A DNA stretch of 64,000 nucleotides from UBA6522 sp965221035 (lineage in GTDB: Bacteria; Pseudomonadota; Gammaproteobacteria; Steroidobacterales; Rariloculaceae): NCBI GenBank assembly GCA_965221035.1, contig OZ244860.1, positions 3,410,001-3,474,000 of the forward strand. The letters are read 5' to 3'. The first letter of the stretch is position 1; every line of letters begins with the position of its first letter. The notes beneath the pieces were generated by a model. That model was not told the origin of the DNA, did not search any database, and worked only from the letters and a program-made list of their open reading frames with translations. A program made the translations under genes and the position numbers. Shown piece by piece: positions 1 through 7,578 of the stretch.

Positions 1-417
1 GTCCGGCAGCTTGTATTCGGGGATGATGACGATGGTCGGCCCGCCGATGGTCATGGCGGGGTCCTGGTAGGGCGTTGCCTTGATGCCGCGGCTCACCATG
101 AGTCGAATGTGGACATCGGATTCCATGCCGTTGGCATCCACCGTGTCGTAGATGCGTTGCTTGAGATCGGCCCGGGATAGCCCCGGGTCCAGGTCCAGCG
201 CCTTGGCGCCTTCCCACAGGCGCGCCATGTGACGGTCGAGGAAGGGGATGACCCCCCGGTGCAGCCGCAGTCCTTCCCAGATGCCGTCGCCCAGGATGAA
301 GCCGCTGTCGAATACGGAGACAACCGCCTCGTGCCTGGGGTACAGCTCGCCGTTGATGTTGATCCTGATGAGCTGATTGCGTTCGTCCGCCTGAACGGTA
401 TGGGTACCTGTGGTCAT
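1..417 (-). CDS. Class-IV PLP aminotransferase (BCAT/DAAT-like), 3' part off window
   Basis: The reverse frame is open for 139 codons from an ATG and continues beyond the left edge. The visible N-terminal half matches fold-type IV aminotransferases (branched-chain or D-amino-acid aminotransferase, aminodeoxychorismate lyase). It has the family motif FDSGFILGDGIWEGLR at about residues 31-46, then a helix beginning HMARLWEGAKAL, then an IRLMVSRG strand. The PLP-binding lysine should lie just past the edge, so activity cannot be confirmed. The next gene upstream on the same strand is a D-2-hydroxyacid dehydrogenase 67 bp away, so both may act on 2-oxo acids. Substrate is unknown. The start has no strong ribosome site, and a start a few codons away is possible. 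Confidence 0.8.
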   Translation of the reverse strand, partial: MTTGTHTVQADERNQLIRININGELYPRHEAVVSVFDSGFILGDGIWEGLRLHRGVIPFLDRHMARLWEGAKALDLDPGLSRADLKQRIYDTVDANGMESDVHIRLMVSRGIKATPYQDPAMTIGGPTIVIIPEYKLPD

Positions 418-484
418 GGAGATGCGCCTGCCCTCGCCGAACCGGTTCGACGGTCGATCACCTCGTCCGGCGTGTCCGCCGGCA

Positions 485-1474
485 CTAGATTCCGGCCCGA
501 TTGCGTCCCTTGACGGCCCGGTTGACCACGTTGACGGGCCAGCGGCCTTCAAGCACGCGGCGAACTTCATTGGGCGCGCCCCGCTGCAGCCCTTCCATGG
601 CCTGCTCGCTGTACCAGGCCGCGTGGGGATTGATGATCACGTTCTCGCGCGTGCGCAGGGTGTGGTTTTCGGGCAGCGGTTCGGGATCGGTGGTGTCCAG
701 GGCGCAGCCCGCGATCTGCTCGGCATCAAGGGCTTCCACCAGGGCCTCAGTGTCGACGATGGGGCCCCGCGAGCAGTTGATGAGCACCGCCGTGGGTTTC
801 ATCTGCCGGAAGGCCTCGGCGCCGAGCATCCCGCGGGTCTCGGGCGTCAGCGGAGCATGTACGCAAAGATAGTCCGACTTGGTCAGGAGTTCCGCCAGAT
901 CGACCTTCTCCCCCGGCGCATCAAACTGCCCCGGCTCCACGAAGGGATCGAAATAGATCACCCGCATGCCCAGCGCCGCCGCTGCCGTTGCCACCCGCCG
1001 GGCGATGTTGCCGAATCCAATGAGCCCGGCGGTGGACCCGGACACCCGGAACATCGGCTTGCCCGGAGGCACGGCCCAGCCGCCGCCGCGGACCTGGCGG
1101 TCGTAGAAGGCGATCTTTCGGGCCGCGCTCAGCATCATCGCCACGGTGTGTTCGGCGACTTCCTCGATGCAGTAGGTGGGGTTGTTGGTGACGATGATTC
1201 CGGCCTCGGTCGCCGCATCCAGGTCGATGGTGTCCACGCCGATTCCGTAGCGGGCGATGATCCTGCAGCAAGGCATTCGCGCCATGACTTCGGCGGTGAT
1301 GGGCCCGCCGTACGTGTTGAGCATGGCGTCGCAGTCCGCAGCCTCCGGAAAGAAGGCTTCGGGATCGGTCTTCTGCAGTGGAACCAGATCGGCCAGCCCG
1401 CCCAGTATTTCGCGCTCGACGTCGAGCTTCTCCCACACATAGTCGGTCAGCACGACCTTCGACTTTTTCCGCAT
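485..1474 (-). CDS. D-isomer-specific 2-hydroxyacid dehydrogenase (CtBP/PGDH-like)
   Basis: 329 aa, the usual family length. The Rossmann nucleotide loop is seen as GLIGFGNIARR (about 150-160). The catalytic triad of the family is present: Arg236 in NCSRGPIVD, Glu265 in DPEPLPEN and His284 in NPHAAWYS. The RYGIGVDTIDLDAA and TNNPTYCIEEVAEHT motifs are the substrate/NAD lid signatures. It should reduce a 2-oxo acid to a D-2-hydroxy acid, or the reverse, with NAD(P)H in the cytosol. The C-terminal-binding-protein subgroup fits best by motif wording. It precedes the class-IV aminotransferase on the same strand, which suggests amino acid to oxo acid to hydroxy acid conversion. The exact substrate cannot be read from sequence. 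Confidence 0.88.
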   Translation of the reverse strand: MRKKSKVVLTDYVWEKLDVEREILGGLADLVPLQKTDPEAFFPEAADCDAMLNTYGGPITAEVMARMPCCRIIARYGIGVDTIDLDAATEAGIIVTNNPTYCIEEVAEHTVAMMLSAARKIAFYDRQVRGGGWAVPPGKPMFRVSGSTAGLIGFGNIARRVATAAAALGMRVIYFDPFVEPGQFDAPGEKVDLAELLTKSDYLCVHAPLTPETRGMLGAEAFRQMKPTAVLINCSRGPIVDTEALVEALDAEQIAGCALDTTDPEPLPENHTLRTRENVIINPHAAWYSEQAMEGLQRGAPNEVRRVLEGRWPVNVVNRAVKGRNRAGI

Positions 1475-1501
1475 ATCCGAATTTCCTTCTGTTTCAACTA
1501 T

Positions 1502-1960
1502 TCATCGATACCTGGCCGTAGGGGCGGAATCTAAATACAGGCGGTGAATTTGCATCCTCTCAAAGCGACTGAAGTCGCGGTCGTTGGTCAAAATCTCCGC
1601 AATCCCATGCTCGCGGCACAGCGCCACGATCTGCGCATCGAACATCAGGTTGCCTCGTGCGTCGGCATTGCGCGCCGTTGTCTCAAGATGCCCGAGAAAA
1701 TCAGCACCCGGCAAGGCGATCCGGCAGGTTGGAGCGGCAACGATCCCGTTGATGAAGTCCATCGCCTGGGTGATCGTGGAAGGGGGATTGAAAACACGTC
1801 GATGGGTGACTGCTCGCAAGAACTCGGTCACGCAGAAGACCGGCAGTGCCCAAGGTTCCGTCCCTTCGGCCAGCAGGACCAACCTGGTCGTCGCGACAGC
1901 ATTGAATTCGGTCTCGCGGCGGTGCGCATAAATGAGGACGTTGGTGTCAACAGCCATCAT
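1502..1960 (-). CDS. vapC: PIN-domain ribonuclease toxin, VapC family
   Basis: 152 aa PIN domain. The acidic metal-binding set is visible: Asp5 in VDTNVLIYAHR, Glu46 in CVTEFLRAV, Asp108 in MFDAQIVAL and Asp127/Asp129 in TNDRDFSRF. VapC toxins are Mg-dependent RNases that cleave tRNA or rRNA and stop translation when the antitoxin is lost. The start overlaps the stop of the upstream antitoxin by 4 nt (ATGA), the normal coupling of a type II module. All catalytic acids are present, so it appears active. The RNA target is not predictable. Confidence 0.88.
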   Translation of the reverse strand: MMAVDTNVLIYAHRRETEFNAVATTRLVLLAEGTEPWALPVFCVTEFLRAVTHRRVFNPPSTITQAMDFINGIVAAPTCRIALPGADFLGHLETTARNADARGNLMFDAQIVALCREHGIAEILTNDRDFSRFERMQIHRLYLDSAPTARYR

Positions 1961-2193
1961 TCGCGATCGAGTATGTCGTAGAGCGCGTCCCGATCCGAGA
2001 CGTCAACGTTGGGTGGGCGATTTCCCTTCACAGTGGAAATTTTCAGCTTGAAGGCTGGGCCTTTGCGCTGCGTTGCCATCAGTTTTGCCCGCATCGCATC
2101 TTCGACAAAACGCGTGAGTGTGATCCCGTCCCGCGCAGCGCGTTCCTTGGCGTGCAGGAGAACCTGATCGTCAAGATTGAGCGTGGTCTTCAT
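1957..2193 (-). CDS. vapB: VapB-type ribbon-helix-helix antitoxin
   Basis: 78 aa if started at the ATG giving MKTTLNLDDQVLLHAKE, which is how this antitoxin family normally begins. A longer frame from 2244 adds an atypical leader and was not used. The N-terminal beta strand plus two helices form a ribbon-helix-helix DNA-binding fold that should bind its own promoter. The acidic C-terminal tail (DVSDRDALYDILDRE) is the usual toxin-clamping segment. It is translationally coupled to vapC by a 4-nt overlap. It should neutralise the PIN toxin and repress the operon. Confidence 0.82.
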   Translation of the reverse strand: MKTTLNLDDQVLLHAKERAARDGITLTRFVEDAMRAKLMATQRKGPAFKLKISTVKGNRPPNVDVSDRDALYDILDRE

Positions 2194-2325
2194 GGGCGGT
2201 TGATCGCAGTTGAAAATATGGCTGAACCATATCGCATGGCCCATATGGATGGCAATCCTGCTACGTCAAGATGACGAGTGCAAATGAATTGAAGGTGCCG
2301 CCATTCGCGGCATGAATTGCATTGG

Positions 2326-2354
2326 GTGTTCCCCGCACACGCGGGGATGAACCG
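2326..2354 (+). repeat. Solitary 29-nt type I-E CRISPR-like repeat
   Basis: The 29 nt start with GTGTTCCCCG, carry the perfect palindrome CCCCGCACACGCGGGG arms, and end GGATGAACCG. This is the length, stem and 3' tail of type I-E repeats. No second full copy occurs at the expected 61-nt spacing. Only a degraded GTGTTCCC start is seen at 2366. No cas gene is in the window. It is an isolated repeat, an array remnant, or a chance hairpin; the match of all three parts makes chance unlikely. Confidence 0.6.
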
Positions 2355-2415
2355 AGGAGCAAAAAGTGTTCCCGGACACCCTCCGGCTCTCGGCGACGGA
2401 ATGAGGCTCGCCCCG

Positions 2416-2444
2416 TTGAAAATGTATAGCGGATGCGCTATATA
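2416..2444 (+). promoter_or_regulatory. Sigma70-like promoter with perfect inverted-repeat operator for the HigBA-like module
   Basis: TTGAAA at 2416-2421, a 17-nt spacer and TATATA at 2439-2444 form a good sigma70 promoter. A perfect 7-nt inverted repeat, TATAGCG-GATG-CGCTATA at 2425-2442, lies over the spacer and -10. It is the natural site for autorepression by the XRE antitoxin. Transcription would begin close to the ATG at 2451, so the toxin mRNA may be nearly leaderless. Confidence 0.6.
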
Positions 2445-2450
2445 TCTGTC

Positions 2451-2774
2451 ATGGATTGGACGGTCGAAACCGTGTCGGCCGTCGATGCCGAAATCGCGTC
2501 GTTGCCGGTGGCGTTGCGCGCTCGGCTGCTAAGGCTTTTGGAGACGGTGGAGAATGTCGGGTTGGAGGCGCTGCGCGCACCGCATGTCAAGCACCTTGAA
2601 GGGAAGCTTTGGGAGCTTCGGGTCCGGGCGAACGGTGGCATCGCGCGGGGCATCTACGTGACCGCGAGGGGCCGGCGTGTGGTGGTGCTGCATGTTTTCG
2701 AGAAGAAGTCGCGCAAGACACCACGTCGGTCGCTCGCAACGGCTCGGAAACGGATGAGGCAGGTGATGACATGA
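2451..2774 (+). CDS. RelE/HigB-like toxin (phage-derived Gp49-like family)
   Basis: 107 aa from MDWTVETV, the start typical of this family. An in-frame ATG at 2433 lies inside the operator palindrome and is less likely. The core VKHLEGKLWELRVRANGG followed by ARGIYVTARGRRVVVLHVFEKKSRKTPRR is the Gp49-like/HigB signature. The basic C-terminal residues are those used for ribosome-dependent mRNA cleavage in the family. It overlaps the downstream antitoxin by 4 nt. The toxin-first gene order is characteristic of HigBA-type modules. Function as an mRNA interferase is inferred from family. Confidence 0.85.
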   Translation: MDWTVETVSAVDAEIASLPVALRARLLRLLETVENVGLEALRAPHVKHLEGKLWELRVRANGGIARGIYVTARGRRVVVLHVFEKKSRKTPRRSLATARKRMRQVMT

Positions 2775-3055
2775 CGAAACTGAAAGACCTTAAAGCGCGC
2801 TTCATGGAAGACCCGGAGTTTCGGGAAGAATACGCCCGCGTTGACGAGGAATATGCGCTCATCGAGGCGCTAGTCCGCGCCCGCACGGCGGCAAAACTAA
2901 CTCAGGCGGAGCTTGCGCGGCGGCTCGGCACGACGCAGTCTTCGGTCGCACGGCTTGAGGGCGGTCGGGTGTCGCCATCCTTTGCGACCCTGCGCCGCTA
3001 CGCCGAAGCGACCGGCACTCGGCTGACCGTCGGGCTTGTGCCGACGGACAGCTGA
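2771..3055 (+). CDS. XRE-family antitoxin (HigA-like)
   Basis: 94 aa from the ATG of the ATGA overlap with the toxin; a longer upstream frame runs inside the toxin gene and is not used. The N-terminal helical part (MTKLKDLKARFMEDPEF) is followed by a lambda-repressor-type helix-turn-helix at about 38-80: LTQAELARRLGTTQSSVAR and then EGGRVSPSFATLRRYAEATG. It should neutralise the toxin and repress the promoter just upstream. Orientation, overlap and the operator all support one autoregulated operon. Confidence 0.87.
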   Translation: MTKLKDLKARFMEDPEFREEYARVDEEYALIEALVRARTAAKLTQAELARRLGTTQSSVARLEGGRVSPSFATLRRYAEATGTRLTVGLVPTDS

Positions 3056-3215
3056 CCGGCACAAGATGCGACGGCGGCACCGACAAGAGGCAGAATGGAA
3101 GCGGTAATGAGAGGCACTGCTTCTACTATCCCACGCCGTACTGGTTGTAGTAGGAAGGAAACTGGATCAGGTGGCTGCTACTCTTCTTCGTCAAAGTGGC
3201 CATCTTGCTGCCCGA

Positions 3216-3344
3216 CTACATGAAGGCGTCTTCGATGGATTGCAGTAGAATCGCTCCTTCGCGGAATTGTCTCAATCGCGGATCGGTTTCGGAGTGGCCA
3301 GCTTTCTTGAGGCTCTTCCTTACCGCCCGTTCGTACCCGGCCAC
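3216..3344 (-). CDS. Possible small ORF, unknown (42 aa)
   Basis: A GTG-started frame of 42 codons lies in the same phase as, and 6 nt after, the stop of the DUF1902-like gene upstream. It reads VAGYERAVRKSLKKAG, then HSETDPRLRQFREG, and ends AILLQSIEDAFM. Composition looks protein-like, with a basic then acidic helix pattern. It may be a tiny partner gene or a tail cut off from the upstream gene by a nonsense mutation. No recognisable family and no strong ribosome site. Confidence 0.3.
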   Translation of the reverse strand: MAGYERAVRKSLKKAGHSETDPRLRQFREGAILLQSIEDAFM

Positions 3345-3350
3345 GACGAC

Positions 3351-3638
3351 CTACCAAACGGCCGCCATAGGTTCCTCGTACCGTAGCTTTGGGCGAGTCT
3401 TCCCTCGACTCGTGGGGACCTCTAATTGAAACGCTACGGTGATGACGGCGTGGTTAAGCTGCGCGTCAGTCAGCCCGCAATTGCTTTGGAGCAGACGTGC
3501 CCCGACCCGGACGATTTCATCGAGCATTTCTCTGACCGATTCGGTCTCAAGCCATAACCCCTTGATGGTGCTTTCCAGTACCGAAAAAGTATCGTCGAGA
3601 TGCGCCTGCACGATCACCCGATACTCATGCTTGCTCAT
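3351..3638 (-). CDS. DUF1902/HicB-like small protein
   Basis: 95 aa from an ATG preceded by AGGAGG at 6-nt spacing, which decides this start over one eight codons earlier. The N-terminal part (YRVIVQAHLDDTFSVLEST then IKGLWLETESVREMLDEI) resembles the DUF1902/HicB partial RNase-H-like fold, in which a beta hairpin is followed by a helix containing LETE and VREMLDEIV. Such proteins often act as antitoxins, but no HicA-like toxin is recognised beside it. The family assignment is by motif impression only. It could be a solitary antitoxin or an unrelated small cytosolic protein. Confidence 0.6.
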   Translation of the reverse strand: MSKHEYRVIVQAHLDDTFSVLESTIKGLWLETESVREMLDEIVRVGARLLQSNCGLTDAQLNHAVITVAFQLEVPTSRGKTRPKLRYEEPMAAVW

Positions 3639-3973
3639 CACTGCCTCCTGTAATGCGGGCACCGCATTCTAGAAATCTCTTGACCCGCGCACCAGTGAAC
3701 GTGACTGCCCAATCACCACTCCAGGGGGCGGATCGTGGCTGGAACGTGACCATCTTAACCATACAGAACGGGTACCGCCTTGCTCGAAATCGCCGACGAG
3801 GTCAGCGACGAAGCGGAGCGCCGTGTCAATGGCAACTGAAAACTGCACACTGTTCGGGCGGGCTTGGCGGCTCCAACTTCCCGAGGTCGTTCTTGTTTTC
3901 GCAGGTTGGGCTGAACGCAGGGAAAGTGCCGACAGGAGCCCGACCGACCAGCGAGAATTCCAATTCGTCGCCT
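3639..3973. other. Intergenic stretch, no gene recognised
   Basis: About 335 nt between the DUF1902-like gene and the PEP-utilising enzyme. Several short open frames exist on both strands but none has a ribosome site, family motif or sensible composition. The AGGAGG ribosome site of the gene to the left lies at its edge. No terminator or repeat was seen. Confidence 0.4.
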
Positions 3974-5257
3974 TCAACCCATCCACCGAACAATTCCCGC
4001 GACGCCATCCACAGCCACGGTGGAACCCTCCGGAATTTCAGTGGTGGCGTCGAGGACGCCCAGCACCATCGGAACGCATCGTTCACGGGCAAGCGATGCC
4101 AGGTGCGACGTGCTGCCGCCCAGTTCCGCGACCACGCCGGCCACCCGCGGCAGAACTTCGGCAAGCGCCGGTCCGGCCACCTGCGTCACCAGAATATCGC
4201 CCGGATTGACGCGGGACAGCTCGCATTCGCAGCTGACCACGCACGCGCGTCCGGTGCCCCAACCTACGCCCGCCGGGTGGCCGCGCAGACGGGGGTGTTG
4301 TTCCCATAGCTCGTCCGTGGCAACGGTGGACTCGATATGAAGCGGACGGGCCTGCAGCAGCTTGATGCCGTCGCGGTCCAGGCACCATTCGACTTCCGCG
4401 GGACCGTCGACCACGTCTTCGGCGGCGCGGAGGTAGCCGGCCAATTCCCGAACCTGCGCGGTGCTCAGGCAGGGCTCCCGCGCTTCGGACTGTGCCACCG
4501 CGCGCGTGCCGTGGGCGCAGCCGACGGCATGGAATTTTCGGCCGGCGGCGACCTCGAGAATGTCCCCACTGCGGCTGAGACGATACCGATCCGGTACCAC
4601 CTCGCCCTGCGCGATGGCCGATCCCAGACCCCAGGTGGCGCTGACGAGCATGTCGCCTTCGGCGGTCCGGCTGAGTCCGCCGCCGGAGACGGTCGCCTCC
4701 ACCAGCGGCTGGACAATGAGCCCCATGGCGGTGTCGGCGGGGTCAAGGTCGTGGGTAGCCATGTACCGGAGCGCGCGAGTCGCCCACAGCGCGGCCCAGC
4801 AGGAGCGAACGGCGGTCAGGAAGTCGGTTTCGTCTTCGAGTCCCAGGAAGCTTTCGAACTGCCCGGCGAAGCTGGAACTCGGGCGGTCCTCCACCAGTGC
4901 GGAGGACCGGACCACGCCCAGAGAAGCCTTGTTGGCAGTGACCGAACGCCACGCCCCCAGCAGCGCTTCGGCGATGGTCGGATCAATCGGGCTTTGCAGG
5001 AGGTCGAGCTTGATCTTGAGGGCGCTTCTCCGGGCGACCATGTCCTGGCCGCCGAAAACCAGCCGCGAGGCGCATTCCAACCCGAGGGCGCGCATCTGCA
5101 GCCGGTACGCCTCGGCATCGACGCCGTAGCCGCCGGGCGTGGGCAGTCCCGCGTGGCCCAGCGCCGCCAGGTTCGCGGCCTTTGGGCCGAAACGGGCGGA
5201 ATCCGCCGCCTCGGTAGCGCTCAGCGGAACAAGCAAGCGGTCGAGTGAGGCGTTCAT
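3974..5257 (-). CDS. PEP-synthase-like phosphotransferase, ATP-grasp plus phosphohistidine domains only
   Basis: 427 aa from an ATG with GGAGGG 5 nt upstream. Residues 1-310 form the PEP/pyruvate ATP-binding domain: FGPKAANLAALGHAGLPTP, then VRSSALVEDRPSSSFAGQFE (about 116-135), and the domain-closing VEWCLDRDGIKLLQARPL. Residues 345-427 are the swivelling phosphohistidine domain, with the carrier His385 in GGSTSHLASLARE. PEP synthase and PPDK have a third, PEP/pyruvate-binding barrel, and rifampin phosphotransferase has a drug-binding domain; both are absent here. The protein could phosphorylate a small molecule together with a separate subunit or an unrecognised acceptor. It lies 54 bp downstream of an M24 hydrolase on the same strand, probably co-transcribed. 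Acceptor unknown. Confidence 0.78.
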   Translation of the reverse strand: MNASLDRLLVPLSATEAADSARFGPKAANLAALGHAGLPTPGGYGVDAEAYRLQMRALGLECASRLVFGGQDMVARRSALKIKLDLLQSPIDPTIAEALLGAWRSVTANKASLGVVRSSALVEDRPSSSFAGQFESFLGLEDETDFLTAVRSCWAALWATRALRYMATHDLDPADTAMGLIVQPLVEATVSGGGLSRTAEGDMLVSATWGLGSAIAQGEVVPDRYRLSRSGDILEVAAGRKFHAVGCAHGTRAVAQSEAREPCLSTAQVRELAGYLRAAEDVVDGPAEVEWCLDRDGIKLLQARPLHIESTVATDELWEQHPRLRGHPAGVGWGTGRACVVSCECELSRVNPGDILVTQVAGPALAEVLPRVAGVVAELGGSTSHLASLARERCVPMVLGVLDATTEIPEGSTVAVDGVAGIVRWMG

Positions 5258-5311
5258 GGCGCCCTCCGGCGTCCGCACCCCCTCGCCGCGAGCATGGGCG
5301 CGTTGCGCGAG

Positions 5312-6571
5312 CTAGAAGGTTGAATATCCCGGCAGCGGATCCACCACCGTGATCTGCTCCACCGGGAAGTTGGAAATCAACTCGGTGTGGTCCTCGTGGA
5401 CGATGAGCATCTCCTCGATACGCACGCCCCACTGGAACGGTATGCCGTGCTGCGTTTCCAGCGCGAACACCATGCCGGACTTGATTTCGATGGGGTGGTC
5501 CAGCGACCAGATCCTGGAGATAACCGGCGGGTCGTACTGGGCGAGCCCCAGGCCGTGCCCCCACAGGTTGGCCGCCGCCTGATCCTCTTCCTCGTAGCCC
5601 CAGGCCTCCTTGGCGGAGGGCCAGCACTGGGCGATTTCCCGTGTGGTCGTGCCCGCCTTGACCGCGTGGATGGAGTCGTACAGCCACTTCAGCGCCGTGG
5701 CGTAGATGTCTTTCTGCTGCTGGGTCGGTTCCTTGCCGACGCAGTAGGTGCGGTAGTAGCAGGACTTGTAGCCGTTCCAGGTCAGGGCGGCCAGATCCAT
5801 GAAGACGATGTCGCCGGGCTTGATGATCCGGTCGGAGAAGTTGCGCCAGTTGGGCCAGGTGTTGGGCCCGGAGGAGACGATGACGTCCTCCACGTCCTCC
5901 ATTCCCGGGATCGAATACAGGTACTCCATGATGTGGGCGGTCACCTGGTTTTCGGTGATGCCGGGCTTGAGGAACTTCATGGTTTCCCAGTGGGCGCCGT
6001 CGCCGATGGCGCCGACGATGCGCAGGCACTCCTGCTCGTCCTCGTTCTTCACCGCGCGGGCTTCCATCATCGGCGTCATGCCGTCGGTCCAGTCGATGCC
6101 GGCGTCCTTGAAGGCGCCGATGAGGTTGATGTCGACAAAGTCGATGCCCACCTTTTCGCCGGAGACGTTGCTTTTCTTCATCTCCTGAAGCACGGCGTTG
6201 GTGAACTTCTTGACCTGCTGCTGGGACGCGGGGCCCGCCGCGCCCTTGATCCACGCGTAGGAGTGGCGGACATTCTGCTTGGGAATCCACGGCGAATGGC
6301 GTTCGATCTGGAAGCCGATGTCGCCCTGCTCGAACAGTACCGGCGGATCGTCACCGCACAGCATGGCGTAGCGAAGCCCGGGCTTGAGGCGGTTCCATCC
6401 CGGCGTAAGCGTGCTGGTGACGTAACGGACGTTTTCGTCGTACATCAGCACCAGCGCGCTGAGGCCGTGCGCCTTCATGCGCTCCCTGGCGCGTTCCAGC
6501 CGGTACGTTCGCAGCCTGTCCCAATTGACCCGCTGCTGCCAGTCCAGTCCAACCGTGCCGAAATTCGCCAT
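5312..6571 (-). CDS. M24-family creatinase/aminopeptidase-P-like hydrolase
   Basis: 419 aa with the two-domain layout of the family: an N-terminal creatinase-like domain (1-165) and a pita-bread catalytic domain (175-415). Metal-site motifs are Asp259 (VFMDLAALTWNGY), His339 (LWGHGLGLAQYDPP), Glu372 (ALETQHG) and Glu386/387 (RIEEMLIV). The second aspartate, normally in a GYxSDxTRT motif, is replaced: the sequence is GYKSCYYRT with Cys271. That resembles metal-free creatinase or other non-peptidase members such as DMSP lyase DddP or ectoine hydrolase more than a true Xaa-Pro peptidase. The PEP-utilising gene follows on the same strand. Substrate unknown; a small amino-acid-like compound is likely. 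Confidence 0.82.
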   Translation of the reverse strand: MANFGTVGLDWQQRVNWDRLRTYRLERARERMKAHGLSALVLMYDENVRYVTSTLTPGWNRLKPGLRYAMLCGDDPPVLFEQGDIGFQIERHSPWIPKQNVRHSYAWIKGAAGPASQQQVKKFTNAVLQEMKKSNVSGEKVGIDFVDINLIGAFKDAGIDWTDGMTPMMEARAVKNEDEQECLRIVGAIGDGAHWETMKFLKPGITENQVTAHIMEYLYSIPGMEDVEDVIVSSGPNTWPNWRNFSDRIIKPGDIVFMDLAALTWNGYKSCYYRTYCVGKEPTQQQKDIYATALKWLYDSIHAVKAGTTTREIAQCWPSAKEAWGYEEEDQAAANLWGHGLGLAQYDPPVISRIWSLDHPIEIKSGMVFALETQHGIPFQWGVRIEEMLIVHEDHTELISNFPVEQITVVDPLPGYSTF

Positions 6572-6849
6572 GCTTGACCCTCTACGCTTGAGTTGCCTTG
6601 TAATGACGGGCCGGAATCATGAAGGGAGGCCTGTGCATTGAGGTGCCGCCTTCGTCCTTGGCTTTGCCCGTCCGAATCGGCGGTGGATTCTAGCACAGGG
6701 GATAGGGTTGTCGTGCTGTCACAAACCGCACTCTTCCCCTTGCTGGAACGCCTCGGCGACATCCATGCTCTGGCGAAGCAAGCGGAGCACGGTGATACCA
6801 TGTTCGCTCGTTACGTAACGCGCCGTATGCCGAGTGATCGAGCGAACCC

Positions 6850-7158
6850 ATGATGGACAATGGATTTTCGTCGTTGCGAGAGACGGTTTCCGGAGCCGTC
6901 TCAGTCAGCGAGTTCAGATCCCGGCTTGCCGAAATAATCGGTCGCGTGGAACAGGGACAAGAGGTGTTGATTGCGCGGAGAGGGATTCCAATCGCGAAAC
7001 TGGTTCCCCTGCAAGGTTCGAGCAAACGCCGATTGGGAGTGTTGAAGGACAAGATGGGCGAGGAAGCGCTCGCGGCGCTGGAAGCTCCTCTGTCGGCAGC
7101 TGATCAAGCCGCGCTGGAAGGCGGGCTGACCAACAATCTGGGTATCGCAGAGCGATAG
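6850..7158 (+). CDS. Orphan Phd/YefM-type antitoxin
   Basis: 102 aa. VSVSEFRSRLAEIIGRVEQG followed by QEVLIARRGIPIAKLVPL is the Phd/YefM DNA-binding N-terminal domain. A C-terminal acidic/alanine tail of about 45 residues would hold a toxin. No toxin gene follows in the same direction: 48 bp downstream a PIN toxin gene converges from the other strand, and that gene has its own RHH antitoxin. This copy is therefore solitary, either a remnant or an antidote to a distant toxin. Two adjacent ATG codons at the start cannot be distinguished. Confidence 0.78.
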   Translation: MMDNGFSSLRETVSGAVSVSEFRSRLAEIIGRVEQGQEVLIARRGIPIAKLVPLQGSSKRRLGVLKDKMGEEALAALEAPLSAADQAALEGGLTNNLGIAER

Positions 7159-7206
7159 CCGTTGCCCGCACAGATGTCGTCGGCGGGTAAGCGTTAACGC
7201 CGGAAG

Positions 7207-7578
7207 TCAGGCCAGGACCAGTCCAAACGCCTTGAATCGACGGAAATCCGAAGGGTTTGCAGTGGCGATTGTGGCGTTTGTCTCGATCGCTGCCGCCGCG
7301 ATCATGCAGTCGATCATGGATCCCCGCCGTCGGCCGGAGCCGTTGAACAAACGTGCGGCCGTCACGGCCATGGCCTCGGTATAGTCCAGGCGTTTCTTGA
7401 CGACCACCGACGCCAGGGACAGGGCTGTGTCGTTGACCGGGCCGCAAATGAATTCCGTCCAGGCGATCACGCTCATGCCGAGGGTTTCACCTGCCGCGAC
7501 CCAGACCCGAAGCGATTCATCTTCCAGAGAGCCTTGAACAAGGGCGCGGATCAGAAAGCTGGTGTCGAGATGGATCAC
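7207..7578 (-). CDS. PIN-domain toxin (VapC-like)
   Basis: 123 aa from a GTG that overlaps the stop of the upstream antitoxin by 4 nt (GTGA); a much longer frame upstream is the antitoxin region read out of phase and is not used. The protein begins VIHLDTSFLIRALVQGS with the first PIN acid, carries Glu in SVIAWTEFICG, and has Asp in GSMIDCMIAAAAIE and NPSDFRRF at the end. These are the PIN metal ligands. Cleavage of structured RNA is inferred from family. It converges on the orphan Phd gene. Confidence 0.82.
   Translation of the reverse strand: MIHLDTSFLIRALVQGSLEDESLRVWVAAGETLGMSVIAWTEFICGPVNDTALSLASVVVKKRLDYTEAMAVTAARLFNGSGRRRGSMIDCMIAAAAIETNATIATANPSDFRRFKAFGLVLA

Noticed and set aside
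410..1534. Long plus-strand frame opposite the D-2-hydroxyacid dehydrogenase
   Set aside because: Antisense shadow of a gene with clear catalytic motifs; composition is Arg/His/Gly-rich with no family pattern.
2326..2400. A CRISPR array
   Set aside because: Only one full repeat, no second at 61 nt and no cas genes; called as a solitary repeat.
3196..3429. 77-codon plus-strand frame
   Set aside because: No ribosome site, no family, and it lies antisense to the better-supported DUF1902-like gene.
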